64,000 bases of DNA from Pseudomonas sp. R37(2017) (GCF_002113375.1 NZ_NEHO01000004.1:302926-366925); one strand, 5' to 3'; numbered from the stretch's first letter, positions 54,758 to 62,780 are shown. Translations and numbers: made by a program. The notes: generated by a model from the letters alone, not told the origin.

Positions 54758-54835
54758 AGGATCACCGCCTTCGGCAGCTCCTGTTCGGACCACGCATCCT
54801 CGCAGGACCTGCCGGAGACGGTGAGCTTTTAATGT

Positions 54836-55324
54836 TCAAGAAGTCGCTGTCAGCGCTTTTCCCGCAGAATCACTGAATTGAATCAACACCACCCCGGCCA
54901 TCAACAGCAGCACCCCGAACACCTTGGGCAAGGTGACTTGCCGCTCCATCAAGCCAAACCAGCCGAAGTGATCCAGCAACAACGACGCCACCACTTGCCC
55001 CGCCAGCGCCAAGGCCATGAACCCCGCGGCTCCGAGCTTGGGTAGCAGCACCAATGCCAGGGAAATAAAACACACGCCAAAGGCGCCCCCGGCCCACATC
55101 CACAGCGGCGCCTTGCTGATGAATGCCAGTGACGGCAGGGGCAAGCGCATCGCAACGATGATCGGCAACAAGACCACAACACTCACCAGCAACGAGGCGA
55201 GTGTCGCCCACAACGGATGGCCCAACCCGCGTCCGAGATTGACGTTGATCGCGCTCTGAAACGGCACCACCGCCCCGGCAATCATCGCCAGCCCGATCAG
55301 GCCAGCCCACTGCAACGTACTCAT
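54836..55324 (-). CDS. YdcZ-type DMT transporter (DUF606)
   Basis: A 162-residue membrane protein with five hydrophobic helices, half the size of an EamA carrier and hence likely a dimer. It begins MSTLQWAGLIGLAMIAGAVVP and includes QSAINVNLGRGLGHPLWATLASLLV, the N-motif region of the DUF606 family. It is divergent from a LysR gene that probably controls it. Confidence 0.88.
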   Translation of the reverse strand: MSTLQWAGLIGLAMIAGAVVPFQSAINVNLGRGLGHPLWATLASLLVSVVVLLPIIVAMRLPLPSLAFISKAPLWMWAGGAFGVCFISLALVLLPKLGAAGFMALALAGQVVASLLLDHFGWFGLMERQVTLPKVFGVLLLMAGVVLIQFSDSAGKALTATS

Positions 55325-55401
55325 GATCGATCTCCAACAGGTTTTGCTGGACTCTAGGGTATTCGTCGCGCAGATTTAAATTCGGTTTTGTTATCCAGAA
55401 C

Positions 55402-56310
55402 ATGCAGCAGATGAATGATCTTCGACGCATCGACCTCAACTTGCTGGTAATCCTCGACGCCTTGCTTGCCGAGCAACACGTGACTCGGGCGGCCGAGCGT
55501 CTGCACTTGAGCCAGCCAGCGGTCAGCCATGCGCTGGCGCGATTGCGCGATCTGCTTGGCGACCCACTGCTGGTGCGCGCCGGTGCCGGTCTTGTGCCCA
55601 CTTCGCGAGCGCTGGAACTGGTGGCTCCGTTGGCTGAAGCCCTGGCCCAGGTGCAAGCGCTGCTGGCGCCGAACGCCTTCGATCCCGCGACCGCCCGGCG
55701 CACCTTCCGCCTGGCGATGTCCGACTATGGCGCCGCCATCATCCTGCCGGGACTGATCCGAACCTTGCGCCGCGAAGCGCCGGGCATCGACCTGCAAATC
55801 AGCCATGGCAGCCGCGAAAGCATGCTCGAAGGGGTGCTCAACGGTGACATTGATGTCGCCGCCGGTGTGTTCCCGGAAATGCCCAATGAGTTGCGCAGCA
55901 CGCCGCTGTTCGAAGAGCACTACGCTTGCCTGGTGGACCGCAATAGCCTGCCCGCCGATGGTGTGCTCGACCTGCCCACCTACCTGGCACGACCTCACGT
56001 TCTGTTGGAGATGCGCGGCAGTGGCACCCCGGAAATCGAGCGGGCGCTGACGGCTTTGCGCGAGCGTCGCCGGGTGGCCATCAGCCTGCCGCACTGGAGC
56101 GTTGCACCGGAACTCATCAGCGGCACTGATCTGATCCTGACGGTGGCCTCGCGTGGGCTGCGCGATATTGATGAACAGTCGTTGATCGTCGTGCCGCCAC
56201 CTTTTGATATTCCATCGTTCACCTTTGTGTTGGCGTGGCATAAACGGCGGGGTGGGGATCAGGCGTTGAACTGGCTGAGTCGCAGGATTGGGGAGGGGGG
56301 CGAACGCTAG
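55402..56310 (+). CDS. LysR-family regulator (NodD/SyrM-like)
   Basis: A 302-residue regulator. LNLLVILDALLAEQHVTRAAERLHLSQPAVSHALARLRDLLGDPLLVR (residues 11-58) is the HTH of the NodD/NahR/SyrM group of LysR proteins. The effector domain follows (residues 95-300, with RLAMSDYGAAIILPGL). It diverges from the ydcZ-like gene with 77 bases between the starts, the usual arrangement for a regulator and its target. Confidence 0.9.
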   Translation: MQQMNDLRRIDLNLLVILDALLAEQHVTRAAERLHLSQPAVSHALARLRDLLGDPLLVRAGAGLVPTSRALELVAPLAEALAQVQALLAPNAFDPATARRTFRLAMSDYGAAIILPGLIRTLRREAPGIDLQISHGSRESMLEGVLNGDIDVAAGVFPEMPNELRSTPLFEEHYACLVDRNSLPADGVLDLPTYLARPHVLLEMRGSGTPEIERALTALRERRRVAISLPHWSVAPELISGTDLILTVASRGLRDIDEQSLIVVPPPFDIPSFTFVLAWHKRRGGDQALNWLSRRIGEGGER

Positions 56311-56331
56311 AGGCCTTTGGTTAAATGGCCT

Positions 56332-56616
56332 TTACCAAGTGGAAGGAGGCAGGCGACGCGTATGAAAGATGCGCAGTACCTGAAGCCGACCCTGGCGAAC
56401 CCGGTAGGGAATCAAATAGGGGCGATCAGGCATGACCCATTCCCGGGTACCGGGCAAACGTCCTTCGCGACCCGTCGCTGGAAATCGGGCAAGGTGATCG
56501 ACACTGGCGAGAATTGCCAGGACAAAATCCGCTGCCGCTTTTGGATTCTCGATAGCAATGTACGCGGCTTCGTCATCCAGATTCTTTAATGCCGTACGCA
56601 ACCACTCAACGCGCAT
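56332..56616 (-). CDS. ParE/RelE-family toxin
   Basis: A 94-residue toxin. MRVEWLRTALKNLDDEAAYI at the N-terminus, ARFPATGREGRLPGTREWVM and YLIPYRVRQGRLQVLRIFHTRRL at the C-terminus are typical of ParE/RelE fold proteins, which hit gyrase or mRNA. The Met at 56616 is chosen because it gives the family start and overlaps the antitoxin stop by 11 bases. The fold does not tell ParE from RelE activity; the sequence looks more ParE-like. Confidence 0.9.
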   Translation of the reverse strand: MRVEWLRTALKNLDDEAAYIAIENPKAAADFVLAILASVDHLARFPATGREGRLPGTREWVMPDRPYLIPYRVRQGRLQVLRIFHTRRLPPSTW

Positions 56617-56845
56617 TTGCCGTCCACTTGTCAGCAATTGCGTTCACTTCCTCTTGTGTCGCGAAGTCACCTTCATCGGCTTCTTTCAAGGCTTTCTGAA
56701 TTTCCTCGATTTGCCACGCTTCACGGGCCAGGTATTCACGCAGCGCATCCACGGCCAGAAATGATTTGCTGCGGCCCGTTGCTTTCGAAAGACTTGCGAG
56801 GGTCTCGGCGATTTCGTCTGGTATGCGCAGGGACATAACTGACAT
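56606..56845 (-). CDS. Ribbon-helix-helix antitoxin
   Basis: A 79-residue CopG/ParD-type antitoxin. The N-terminal MSLRIPDEIAETLASLSKATGRSKSFLAVDALREYLA is the RHH DNA-binding unit; the C-terminal EIQKALKEADEGDFATQEEVNAIADKW is the toxin-binding arm. It is encoded upstream of and overlapping the toxin. An inverted repeat in the promoter is its probable operator. Confidence 0.9.
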   Translation of the reverse strand: MSVMSLRIPDEIAETLASLSKATGRSKSFLAVDALREYLAREAWQIEEIQKALKEADEGDFATQEEVNAIADKWTANAR

Positions 56846-56855
56846 GGTAGTCTCG

Positions 56856-56884
56856 ATGTAGTGGTTTGTAATACAACATACTAC
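56856..56884 (-). promoter_or_regulatory. Operator of the toxin-antitoxin operon
   Basis: On the minus strand TGTAGT-ATG-TTG-TATTA-CAA-ACC-ACTACA is a nested inverted repeat starting 11 bases before the antitoxin ATG. Its position and symmetry suit binding by the RHH antitoxin dimer and autoregulation. Confidence 0.75.
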
Positions 56885-56998
56885 ACCGTCATCAGGGAGG
56901 CGGGACCAGTCCGTTCGTCTGTCGAGATGTTTCAGTCTACAGGCAATGACCTGATATAGACTGGCGACCATTAACCAAGCCGTTCAAAAGGAAATCCC

Positions 56999-57637
56999 AT
57001 GACCCCATCGTTGCTAATGGCCGTGCTTGCCTCGGGTTTTATCTATGGCATCACCCCGGGACCGGGTGTGCTGGCGGTGTTCGGCATTGGCGCGGCCCAC
57101 GGGCGGCGAGCCGGGGCGGGGTTTCTGTGCGGGCATTTGCTCGGCGATGTGGTGTGGTGCAGCACGGCGCTGGTCGCGATTGTCGGGGCGCGGGAGATCG
57201 GCAGTACCGCGTTCGACGTGCTCGGCGTGCTCAGCGGCCTGTACCTGTTCTGGCTCGGCTGGCGTGCGGTGCGCGCCCGGCGCGGCAATGGTGATGCGCC
57301 GCAGGGTCCGGCGCGGCAGCCGTTCTGGCACGGCATTGTGTTTGGCTTGACCAATCCCAAGGCCTATCCGGTGGCGGTGGCGACGTTCACGGCGCTGTTG
57401 GCGAGCCGTGCGGAACTGCTCAACTGGTCGATGCTGCCAGCGCTGATCGTTCTGAGCTTCGTCGGTGGATCGCTTGCCTACGCTATTCTCATCGGCATCG
57501 TCGGTGCGCGGCGAGTGCGCACCTTGTACCAGCGACATGAACTGGCAATAACCCGGCTGTGCGGGGTGATGTTCATCGGTTTTGCCATCAACGCGCTGGT
57601 CCATGCGTTGCCGGGGCTGATGCCGAACAAGGCTTGA
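56999..57637 (+). CDS. LysE/RhtB-family exporter
   Basis: A 212-residue inner-membrane exporter of amino acids or similar metabolites. ITPGPGVLAVFGIGAAHGRRAGAGFLCGHLLGD (about residues 18-50) is the LysE signature with Pro-Gly-Pro; GIVFGLTNPKAYPVAVATF (about residues 112-130) is the second conserved part. Five to six helices. The substrate is unknown. Confidence 0.9.
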   Translation: MTPSLLMAVLASGFIYGITPGPGVLAVFGIGAAHGRRAGAGFLCGHLLGDVVWCSTALVAIVGAREIGSTAFDVLGVLSGLYLFWLGWRAVRARRGNGDAPQGPARQPFWHGIVFGLTNPKAYPVAVATFTALLASRAELLNWSMLPALIVLSFVGGSLAYAILIGIVGARRVRTLYQRHELAITRLCGVMFIGFAINALVHALPGLMPNKA

Positions 57638-57716
57638 ATGTGATGGCAAGGATGCAACACCGAACGGGCAGGGATGATTGATGAGCGCTGCATTATCGGG
57701 GCACCCACGCTAAACC

Positions 57717-59063
57717 ATGGAAAACCGGAATTCCGCGCCACTGGCGAGCTATATCGATCTGTTGCTGGATGCCGTTTGTGCGGTGGACAAGCAGGGCCGC
57801 TTCGTCTTTGTCAGTGCGGCATGCGAGCGTGTTTTCGGTTACAGCGCCGATGAGATGATCGGTCGGCCGATGATCGATATGGTGCATCCGGGCGATCGCC
57901 AGCGCACCCTCGACGCGGCCCGGGAAATCATGGGGGGCGAACCCAAGCTCAACTTCGAAAACCGCTACCTGCGCAAGGATGGTCGCGTGGTGCACATCCT
58001 CTGGTCGGCGCGCTGGTCCGAGGTCGACCAGTTGCGCATCGCCGTGGCCCGCGACATCACCGAGCGCAAGCAGGCCGAATCCCGACAGGCCGCGTTGTAT
58101 GCGATTTCCGAAGCGGCTCACGCGGCGGAGGATCTGCTGGCGTTGTTCAAGCGCATCCACATGATCATCGGCGAATGGCTGCCGGCACTGAATTTTTCCG
58201 TGGCGCTGTACGACGAGCACTGCGCGCAGCTGAATTTTCCGTATCACGTCGATGACCACGAGCCACAGCCCGAACAGCCCGGAACCATGACCGGGCACCT
58301 GTGCGCCGAAGTGATCCGCACGGCGCAGCCAATCCTGTTGACCCCAGACCAGTGCACGCTTCCTGCCGGTTTCGAAATGCTGCAGACCGAGCACAACGCA
58401 CCCTGTTGGCTGGGGGTGCCGCTGAACTCGCAAAACGGCACCATCGGCGCGTTGATCGTCAAAAGCATTCCGGGCGGCGAGCGCTACACGGAGCAAGACA
58501 AGGAACTGCTGCAATACGTCTGCGCCCAGGTCGCGACCGCCATCGAGCGCAAGCAATTGCATGCCCGCCTGCAACACATGGCCCAGTACGACCAGTTGAC
58601 CCAGTTGCCCAACCGCGAGCTGCTGCGTGACCGGCTCAAAGCCTCACTGCAAGTGGCCCGGGAAGACGGCGGATACATGGCGCTGTTGTATGTCGACCTC
58701 GACCGCTTCAAGCAAGTCAACGACACCCACGGCCATGCGGTCGGCGACATGCTGCTGCAAGCAGTGGCCAACCGGCTCAAGGGCTGCGTGCGGGAAACCG
58801 ACACAGTGGCCCGCATTGGCGGCGATGAATTCGTGGTGCTGCTGCACAGCATTCATGCGGCGGACGATACCGACATCGTGGTCGAGAAAGTGCGTCAGGT
58901 CCTGGCCCAGCCCCTGCGGCTGGATGGCCTCAACCTGAACATCCAGCCAAGTATCGGCGTCGCCCGATTTCCCGATCACGGCATCGAAGAGAAGCAGCTG
59001 TTCCGGCATGCCGACGAGGCGATGTACTGCGCCAAACGCGAGAATCACCTGCGACTGGTCTGA
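57717..59063 (+). CDS. PAS-GAF diguanylate cyclase
   Basis: A 448-residue soluble signalling enzyme making cyclic di-GMP. A PAS domain (residues 8-120, with VCAVDKQGRFVFVSAACERVFGY and RDITERKQAE), a GAF domain (residues 130-280) and a GGDEF domain (residues 285-448) are in order. IGGDEFVVL has the intact catalytic GGDEF at about residues 368-372, and RETD five residues before it is the product-inhibition I-site. No EAL domain. It acts alone and senses a cytoplasmic cue through PAS or GAF. Confidence 0.95.
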   Translation: MENRNSAPLASYIDLLLDAVCAVDKQGRFVFVSAACERVFGYSADEMIGRPMIDMVHPGDRQRTLDAAREIMGGEPKLNFENRYLRKDGRVVHILWSARWSEVDQLRIAVARDITERKQAESRQAALYAISEAAHAAEDLLALFKRIHMIIGEWLPALNFSVALYDEHCAQLNFPYHVDDHEPQPEQPGTMTGHLCAEVIRTAQPILLTPDQCTLPAGFEMLQTEHNAPCWLGVPLNSQNGTIGALIVKSIPGGERYTEQDKELLQYVCAQVATAIERKQLHARLQHMAQYDQLTQLPNRELLRDRLKASLQVAREDGGYMALLYVDLDRFKQVNDTHGHAVGDMLLQAVANRLKGCVRETDTVARIGGDEFVVLLHSIHAADDTDIVVEKVRQVLAQPLRLDGLNLNIQPSIGVARFPDHGIEEKQLFRHADEAMYCAKRENHLRLV

Positions 59064-59182
59064 AAGTCCGGGCGCCGTTCGTCGTGCTGACCACGCATTT
59101 CTCTAAACCTTTTGGAACGCGCAAATTCAGATTCTATGCGGGCGCAAGCTCGCCGCGACTACCACCAATGAGGTAGAGAATC

Positions 59183-59341
59183 ATGCCTAATTCAAGAAAC
59201 TCGAACTCGGGAAACTTCGCCAACGATCGAACGAAGGCTTCTGAAGCTGGTCGCAAGGGTGGGAAAACCACCACCACGACCGTCGATAAAGACCCGGCGA
59301 AACCCGACATGGGCCGCAAGGGCGGTCAGAAATCCCACTAA
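59183..59341 (+). CDS. KGG-motif stress peptide
   Basis: A 52-residue hydrophilic peptide, MPNSRNSNSGNFANDRTKAS at the start, with two GRKGG repeats (residues 23-27 and 44-48). Proteins with the KGG motif belong to a conserved group of stress-induced, probably disordered peptides (YciG-like). AGGTAGAGAATC before the ATG fits. It lies before a DUF4142 gene and the two may share stress control. Confidence 0.85.
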   Translation: MPNSRNSNSGNFANDRTKASEAGRKGGKTTTTTVDKDPAKPDMGRKGGQKSH

Positions 59342-59413
59342 CGGATGCAGGTGGTTTTGATTGAGAGGCGGGGGCGAAAGCTCCCGTTTGAATTTGAAGA
59401 GGAGGGCGCGACC

Positions 59414-59917
59414 ATGAACCGGATGGCCACCCGATTATGTAATGCCAGTATTGCCACATTACTGGGCCTGTTTGCCAGCGGCACCTTTGCCCAGTCCCCC
59501 GCCGAATTCATCGACGAGGCTTCGGCCCAAGGCATGGCCGACATCGAGGCCAGTCGCCTGGCGCACCAGAAATCCGAGTCCAGGGAAGTCAAGGACTACA
59601 CCATTGTCGTCATCAATGACCGCACCACCGCCAACCAGCACCTGGCGAAAATCGCCAAACAACTGGATTTGCCTGTAGCCCCGCGGGAAGTGATTGTCGA
59701 AAAGGCCAAAGCCCTGATGCCACAAGTCATGGATGGGGCAACCTTCGATGAGGCTTACACGGCCAGTCAGGTGAAGACCACGCAGGAAACCATCGATCAA
59801 TTGCAGCAAGTCGTTCAAACCACCGACGTGCCGCAGATCAAGGCGTTTGCCGAAGAAACCCTGCCAAAATTGCAAAATCATCTGCAAATGGCCAAGGCGT
59901 TGCAGGCCAGAAGCTGA
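59414..59917 (+). CDS. Periplasmic DUF4142 protein
   Basis: A 167-residue exported protein. The signal peptide (residues 1-26) ends TFA with mature QSPAEFIDEASAQGMADIEAS. The rest is four-helix and ferritin-like, with QVKTTQETIDQLQQVVQTTD and FAEETLPKLQNHLQMAKAL, the DUF4142 pattern. Function is unknown; several members are linked to stress. The Met at 59414 is chosen because GAGGAGG lies just before it. Confidence 0.88.
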   Translation: MNRMATRLCNASIATLLGLFASGTFAQSPAEFIDEASAQGMADIEASRLAHQKSESREVKDYTIVVINDRTTANQHLAKIAKQLDLPVAPREVIVEKAKALMPQVMDGATFDEAYTASQVKTTQETIDQLQQVVQTTDVPQIKAFAEETLPKLQNHLQMAKALQARS

Positions 59918-59920
59918 TCA

Positions 59921-60166
59921 TCAGCAGTTATTCAGATTTTGCCGACCCTTTTCCTGGACGACGGTGCCGTCCAGGTCAATGGTCAGGCCTTCGCCAAGGC
60001 TGCGATAGTGCTTTCTCAGCTTTTCCAGTTCCTTGAGATCAAGGGCTTCAAGACCCAGCATGGCGTTCTGCGCCTCTTTCGTCACCCGTAACAACTCATC
60101 GACCTTCAGATGCAAAATGTCGGTGTCACGGTTCTGCGTGTTCTGGATCAGGAACACCATCAGGAA
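59921..60166 (-). pseudogene. Truncated low-affinity iron permease (C-terminal fragment)
   Basis: On the minus strand the frame reads [20 protein letters not shown] and continues [29 protein letters not shown], which is the C-terminal half of the low-affinity iron permease family (about 130 residues when complete). The N-terminal half with two membrane helices is absent: upstream of 60166 the frame becomes tam promoter and coding sequence. No start codon fits. The remaining 81 codons are free of stops, so the truncation may be recent. Confidence 0.8.
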
Positions 60167-60230
60167 CCTTTGGCCTTGCTCGCTGCGGTATCGTAGTGAC
60201 CCGAGGACAACACACCGACAGGAGAACGCA

Positions 60231-61001
60231 ATGACTTGGTCCGCCAAACAGTACGTCGCTTTCGAAGAAGAACGCACTCGTCCCGCCCGAGACCTGCTGG
60301 CGGCCATCCCCGCCGGGGATGTGCGTTCGGCCATCGATATCGGTTGCGGCCCCGGTAACTCCACCGAGTTGCTGGTCGAGCGTTTTGCCAACGCCACGGT
60401 CCGAGGGTTGGACAGTTCGAGCGACATGATCGACGCCGCGCGCAAGCGCCTGCCGCAGGTGCGGTTCGACATCGCCGCTATCGACACCTGGAACGATAAC
60501 GGCCCGTTCGACCTGATATTCGCCAACGCGGTATTGCAGTGGCTGCCTGATCACGCAGCGTTGCTGCCTTCGCTGGTCAGCAAACTGGCACCGGGTGGCA
60601 GCCTCGCGATCCAGATGCCCGACAACCTCAATGAGCCTTCACACCGCTTGATGCGCGAAGTGGCCGCTGACGGTCCATGGGCAGGCAAACTGGCAGGCGC
60701 TGCCGGGCAGCGCACGGAAATGGGCAGTGCCAGCGGTTACTACTCGATCCTCAAAGCCTGTTGCAGCCGCGTCGATGTGTGGCGCACCACCTACCATCAT
60801 CCGCTCACGGGCGGTGCCTCTGGCGTGGTGGAGTGGTTCAAGGGCAGCGGCTTGCGGCCGTTCCTCGATCCCTTGGACGAGGCGGAACGGGCGCAGTATC
60901 TGAAGCAGTATCAGGCGGCTGTAGAGCGGGCGTATCCGGCGTTGGCCGATGGTTCGGTGCTGTTGCCGTTCCCGCGACTGTTTATCGTTGCCACCCGCTG
61001 A
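60231..61001 (+). CDS. tam: Trans-aconitate 2-methyltransferase
   Basis: A 256-residue methyltransferase that esterifies trans-aconitate, removing an inhibitor of aconitase. It begins [23 protein letters not shown], the Tam signature; [15 protein letters not shown] (residues 34-48) is the SAM-binding motif I, followed by GLDSSSDMI and [26 protein letters not shown] before the ATG fixes the start. It is divergent from the truncated permease and overlaps the place where its 5' half would be. Confidence 0.93.
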   Translation: MTWSAKQYVAFEEERTRPARDLLAAIPAGDVRSAIDIGCGPGNSTELLVERFANATVRGLDSSSDMIDAARKRLPQVRFDIAAIDTWNDNGPFDLIFANAVLQWLPDHAALLPSLVSKLAPGGSLAIQMPDNLNEPSHRLMREVAADGPWAGKLAGAAGQRTEMGSASGYYSILKACCSRVDVWRTTYHHPLTGGASGVVEWFKGSGLRPFLDPLDEAERAQYLKQYQAAVERAYPALADGSVLLPFPRLFIVATR

Positions 61002-61067
61002 TGGGAAACAGGGACAGGACGTAATCTGTCCCTGTGTCATGCAATCGCCGATCCAGTGAGGCTTGCG

Positions 61068-61337
61068 TCAGGCCGGTTCTGCGTCCATGCGGCGAGCAAT
61101 CACATCCAAAACATCACATCCGTCACGCAAGGGCACACAGCACAACAACGCAAAATCGCTGAGCACAACAGTGTCAGAACTCAGATCGCCACGCATCGCC
61201 AGGTTTTCAAGAAGCTGAGTTACGGCGCGAATTCTGTAGATGGCTGTGCTGAGCAGGGAGTGCAGGGGTTGGGTGGTGTTGACGTAGAGGGAGGGGAGGT
61301 CGTCGGCGTTGCTGGTTAAAGCCATGAATTCTTTCAT
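61068..61337 (-). CDS. Small Pseudomonas orphan protein
   Basis: An 89-residue cytoplasmic protein. MKEFMALTSNADDLPSLYVN begins it; TTQPLHSLLSTAIYRIRAVTQLLENLA and SDFALLCCVPLRDGCDVLDVIARRM follow, mainly helical. It reminds me of short Pseudomonas proteins with a DUF3077-like core, but I cannot assign it. A start four codons later (61325) is possible. A strongly structured leader precedes it. Confidence 0.6.
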   Translation of the reverse strand: MKEFMALTSNADDLPSLYVNTTQPLHSLLSTAIYRIRAVTQLLENLAMRGDLSSDTVVLSDFALLCCVPLRDGCDVLDVIARRMDAEPA

Positions 61338-61352
61338 GAGTGAGTACCAATT

Positions 61353-61369
61353 GTAGGTGGAAGACCTAC
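61353..61369 (-). promoter_or_regulatory. Hairpin in the leader of the orphan gene
   Basis: On the minus strand GTAGGT-CTTCC-ACCTAC is a perfect 6-bp hairpin about 16 bases upstream of the presumed ATG at 61337. It could hide or present the ribosome binding site. Confidence 0.5.
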
Positions 61370-61396
61370 CACTCAATCGTCGCCAAACAATAGGGT

Positions 61397-61471
61397 GGTA
61401 GCTGTACGCGGGTTGGCGAACCGGACAATGGTAAAACCGGCAGACCCGAAGGTCTCCCACGCACAGCTACC
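61397..61471 (-). ncRNA. Multi-stem RNA leader element
   Basis: On the minus strand GGTAGCTGTGCGTGGG (61471-61456) pairs along its whole length with CCCGCGTACAGCTACC (61412-61397), 16 bp with two G-U pairs. Inside lie AGACC-UUCG-GGUCU and a CCGG...CCGG stem, giving a three-way junction. G-U pairs keep the stem intact on the minus strand better than on the plus strand, which points to a functional RNA read towards the orphan gene. I know no named family for it. Confidence 0.6.
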
Positions 61472-61735
61472 GAAAAAAGCAGCCAAGCGTGATCAAAAGT
61501 GCTCCGAGAAATGCTCGGAGCCTTCTGTACCGTTGTGACCGAGTCGCCAAACCCGATACGCCATTTTGGCGCGCTCGGACTATAGGTCTCATGACAAAGG
61601 CACAGCAATGCGCAAGTGTACGGACAATTCCCAGTGTCGTGTAGGACGTTGCTTTTTCTAGTGTTGATCTCCGTTGGACCTTTAAACGTGGGTCTTTGCA
61701 CTGACTTCGACAGGCCCTTCATCAAATCTCGCCCA

Positions 61736-61764
61736 TAAAAAAACCGGCCACTTGGGACCGGCTT
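61736..61764 (-). terminator. Terminator of hicAB
   Basis: On the minus strand CCGG(T)CC-CAAGT-GGCCGG has one bulged base and is followed by T7, about 25 bases after the hicB stop. Confidence 0.8.
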
Positions 61765-61787
61765 GTTCATCTCAAAAAGCAATGTTT

Positions 61788-62195
61788 TTAGCCCTGTTGC
61801 AGCACCTTGAGTGCCGCCGAGGCCAGAAAACCCGAACGGCTTTTCTCTTCCGGGTGGTGCAGTACGTATTCATCAATCCGGTTGAGCAGGTAGCCAGGCA
61901 GCGTGATGTTCAGCTTCTGGGCCTTGCCCAGGTATTTGGTGACGTCGATGTCCACCAGTGCCCACGCACACCCCGCATATTTGGGGTTGGCTGCGTGCAA
62001 GGTCACTTTATTGGCAGGGGGAATCGGCGAACCGTCTTCGGCCAGAATCTCGAAGTGGCCCTCGATGGCTTCCCGCGCCATGGCCATCGCGTCATCCAGG
62101 TCTTCCCCAGCGGAAAAGCACCCTGGAATGTCAGGAACTTCCACGCCCCAGGCGTGTTTTTCGTCGCCCATTGAAATTGCAATTGGGTACAGCAT
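61788..62195 (-). CDS. hicB: HicB-family antitoxin
   Basis: A 135-residue antitoxin that neutralises HicA and represses the operon. The N-terminal half MLYPIAISMGDEKHAWGVEVPDIPGCFSAGEDLDDAMAMAREAI is the degenerate RNase H-like HicB fold; the C-terminal part LNITLPGYLLNRIDEYV is a ribbon-helix-helix DNA-binding segment. It is encoded after hicA, 37 bases from its stop. Confidence 0.93.
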   Translation of the reverse strand: MLYPIAISMGDEKHAWGVEVPDIPGCFSAGEDLDDAMAMAREAIEGHFEILAEDGSPIPPANKVTLHAANPKYAGCAWALVDIDVTKYLGKAQKLNITLPGYLLNRIDEYVLHHPEEKSRSGFLASAALKVLQQG

Positions 62196-62232
62196 GTTGA
62201 TTGTCCTCCACGGACGTAGCGCATCGGGCTCC

Positions 62233-62412
62233 TCAGAGCAGCGCCTGTTGCAAAATACTGATGGCCGTTTTCTTGAGCAGATCTTTCTTCGGGTGGGGAA
62301 CAGTCACCAGCCCCGGTTTGGTCGGATGCTTGAAGTGATGATGGCTGCCTCTGATTCGCACCAGATACCAGCCGTCCGCAACGAGTTGGCTTATCAAAAA
62401 TCGGCTATTCAC
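62233..62412 (-). CDS. hicA: HicA-family mRNA interferase toxin
   Basis: A 59-residue dsRBD-like toxin that cuts mRNA. It reads VNSRFLISQLVADGWYLVRI at the start, then RGSHHHFKHPTKPGLVTVPH, where the catalytic His is in GSHHHF, and ends KKDLLKKTAISILQQALL. The start is GTG, with a perfect AAGGAGG (62417-62423) four bases upstream; the neighbouring ATG is out of frame and hits a stop at once. Gene order toxin-antitoxin is normal for hicAB. Confidence 0.93.
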   Translation of the reverse strand: MNSRFLISQLVADGWYLVRIRGSHHHFKHPTKPGLVTVPHPKKDLLKKTAISILQQALL

Positions 62413-62440
62413 ATCACCTCCTTGTGGTGTGCTTGTGGTT

Positions 62441-62480
62441 ACTATACCTACTGAAATTTTGTTATCAACACTATACCTAC
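62441..62480 (-). promoter_or_regulatory. hicAB promoter with direct-repeat operator
   Basis: On the minus strand TTGATA (62468-62463), a 16-base spacer and TATAGT (62446-62441) form a good sigma70 promoter, 28 bases before the hicA start. GTAGGTATAGT occurs twice in the same direction (62451-62441 and 62480-62470), once over the -10 and once just upstream of the -35. This suits repression by HicB. Confidence 0.75.
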
Positions 62481-62624
62481 CAAACCTTCCTGGGTTCGGT
62501 GGGAAAACGATAGGCTTCGAGTCTAGGAGGGGGCTGTGGCAAAGGCTTTGGGTAAGCCTGTCATTACCTGTTTTGTGTATTGCGAGGTTTTGCTGTGAAC
62601 ACGTGACACTCGAATTTCAGGCAT

Positions 62625-62654
62625 AAAAAAACCGGCCATCAAGGCCGGTTTTTT
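62625..62654. terminator. Bidirectional terminator beside tRNA-Gly
   Basis: AAAAAACCGGCC-ATCAA-GGCCGGTTTTTT is a strong hairpin with A and T runs on both sides. On the minus strand it ends the tRNA-Gly transcript, 53 bases past the tRNA. Confidence 0.9.
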
Positions 62655-62706
62655 CTGTCTCTGCATCCCCCGTCAAAACCATCCTGACGTGAGACCAAAA
62701 TTCGAG

Positions 62707-62780
62707 TGGAGCGGGTGAAGGGAATCGAACCCTCGTTATCAGCTTGGGAAGCTGGAGTAATGCCATTATACGACACCCGC
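62707..62780 (-). tRNA. tRNA-Gly (anticodon CCC)
   Basis: 74 bases including an encoded CCA end. The acceptor stem GCGGGTG/CACCCGC is perfect. The anticodon arm CAGC-TTCCCAA-GCTG gives anticodon CCC at positions 34-36, reading GGG codons. The T arm carries GGTTCGATTCC. The D arm GTATAATGGC resembles E. coli glyT and glyU. It lies alone, next to hicAB. Confidence 0.95.

Larger units (their letters stand above)
61338..61787. other. Structured 450-base intergenic stretch
   Basis: There is no gene here. From the orphan gene outwards it contains a small hairpin, a 75-base multi-stem RNA element, another hairpin (GCTCCGAG-AAATG-CTCGGAGC, 61501-61521), about 200 bases of sequence without noted structure, and the hicAB terminator. 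Confidence 0.6.

Noticed and set aside
62607..62708. Inverted 11-mers CACTCGAATTT (62607-62617) and AAATTCGAGTG (62698-62708) near tRNA-Gly
   Set aside because: They are inverted, not direct, and do not overlap the tRNA 3' half in the way an attachment site would. No integrase is near, so I do not call an att site.
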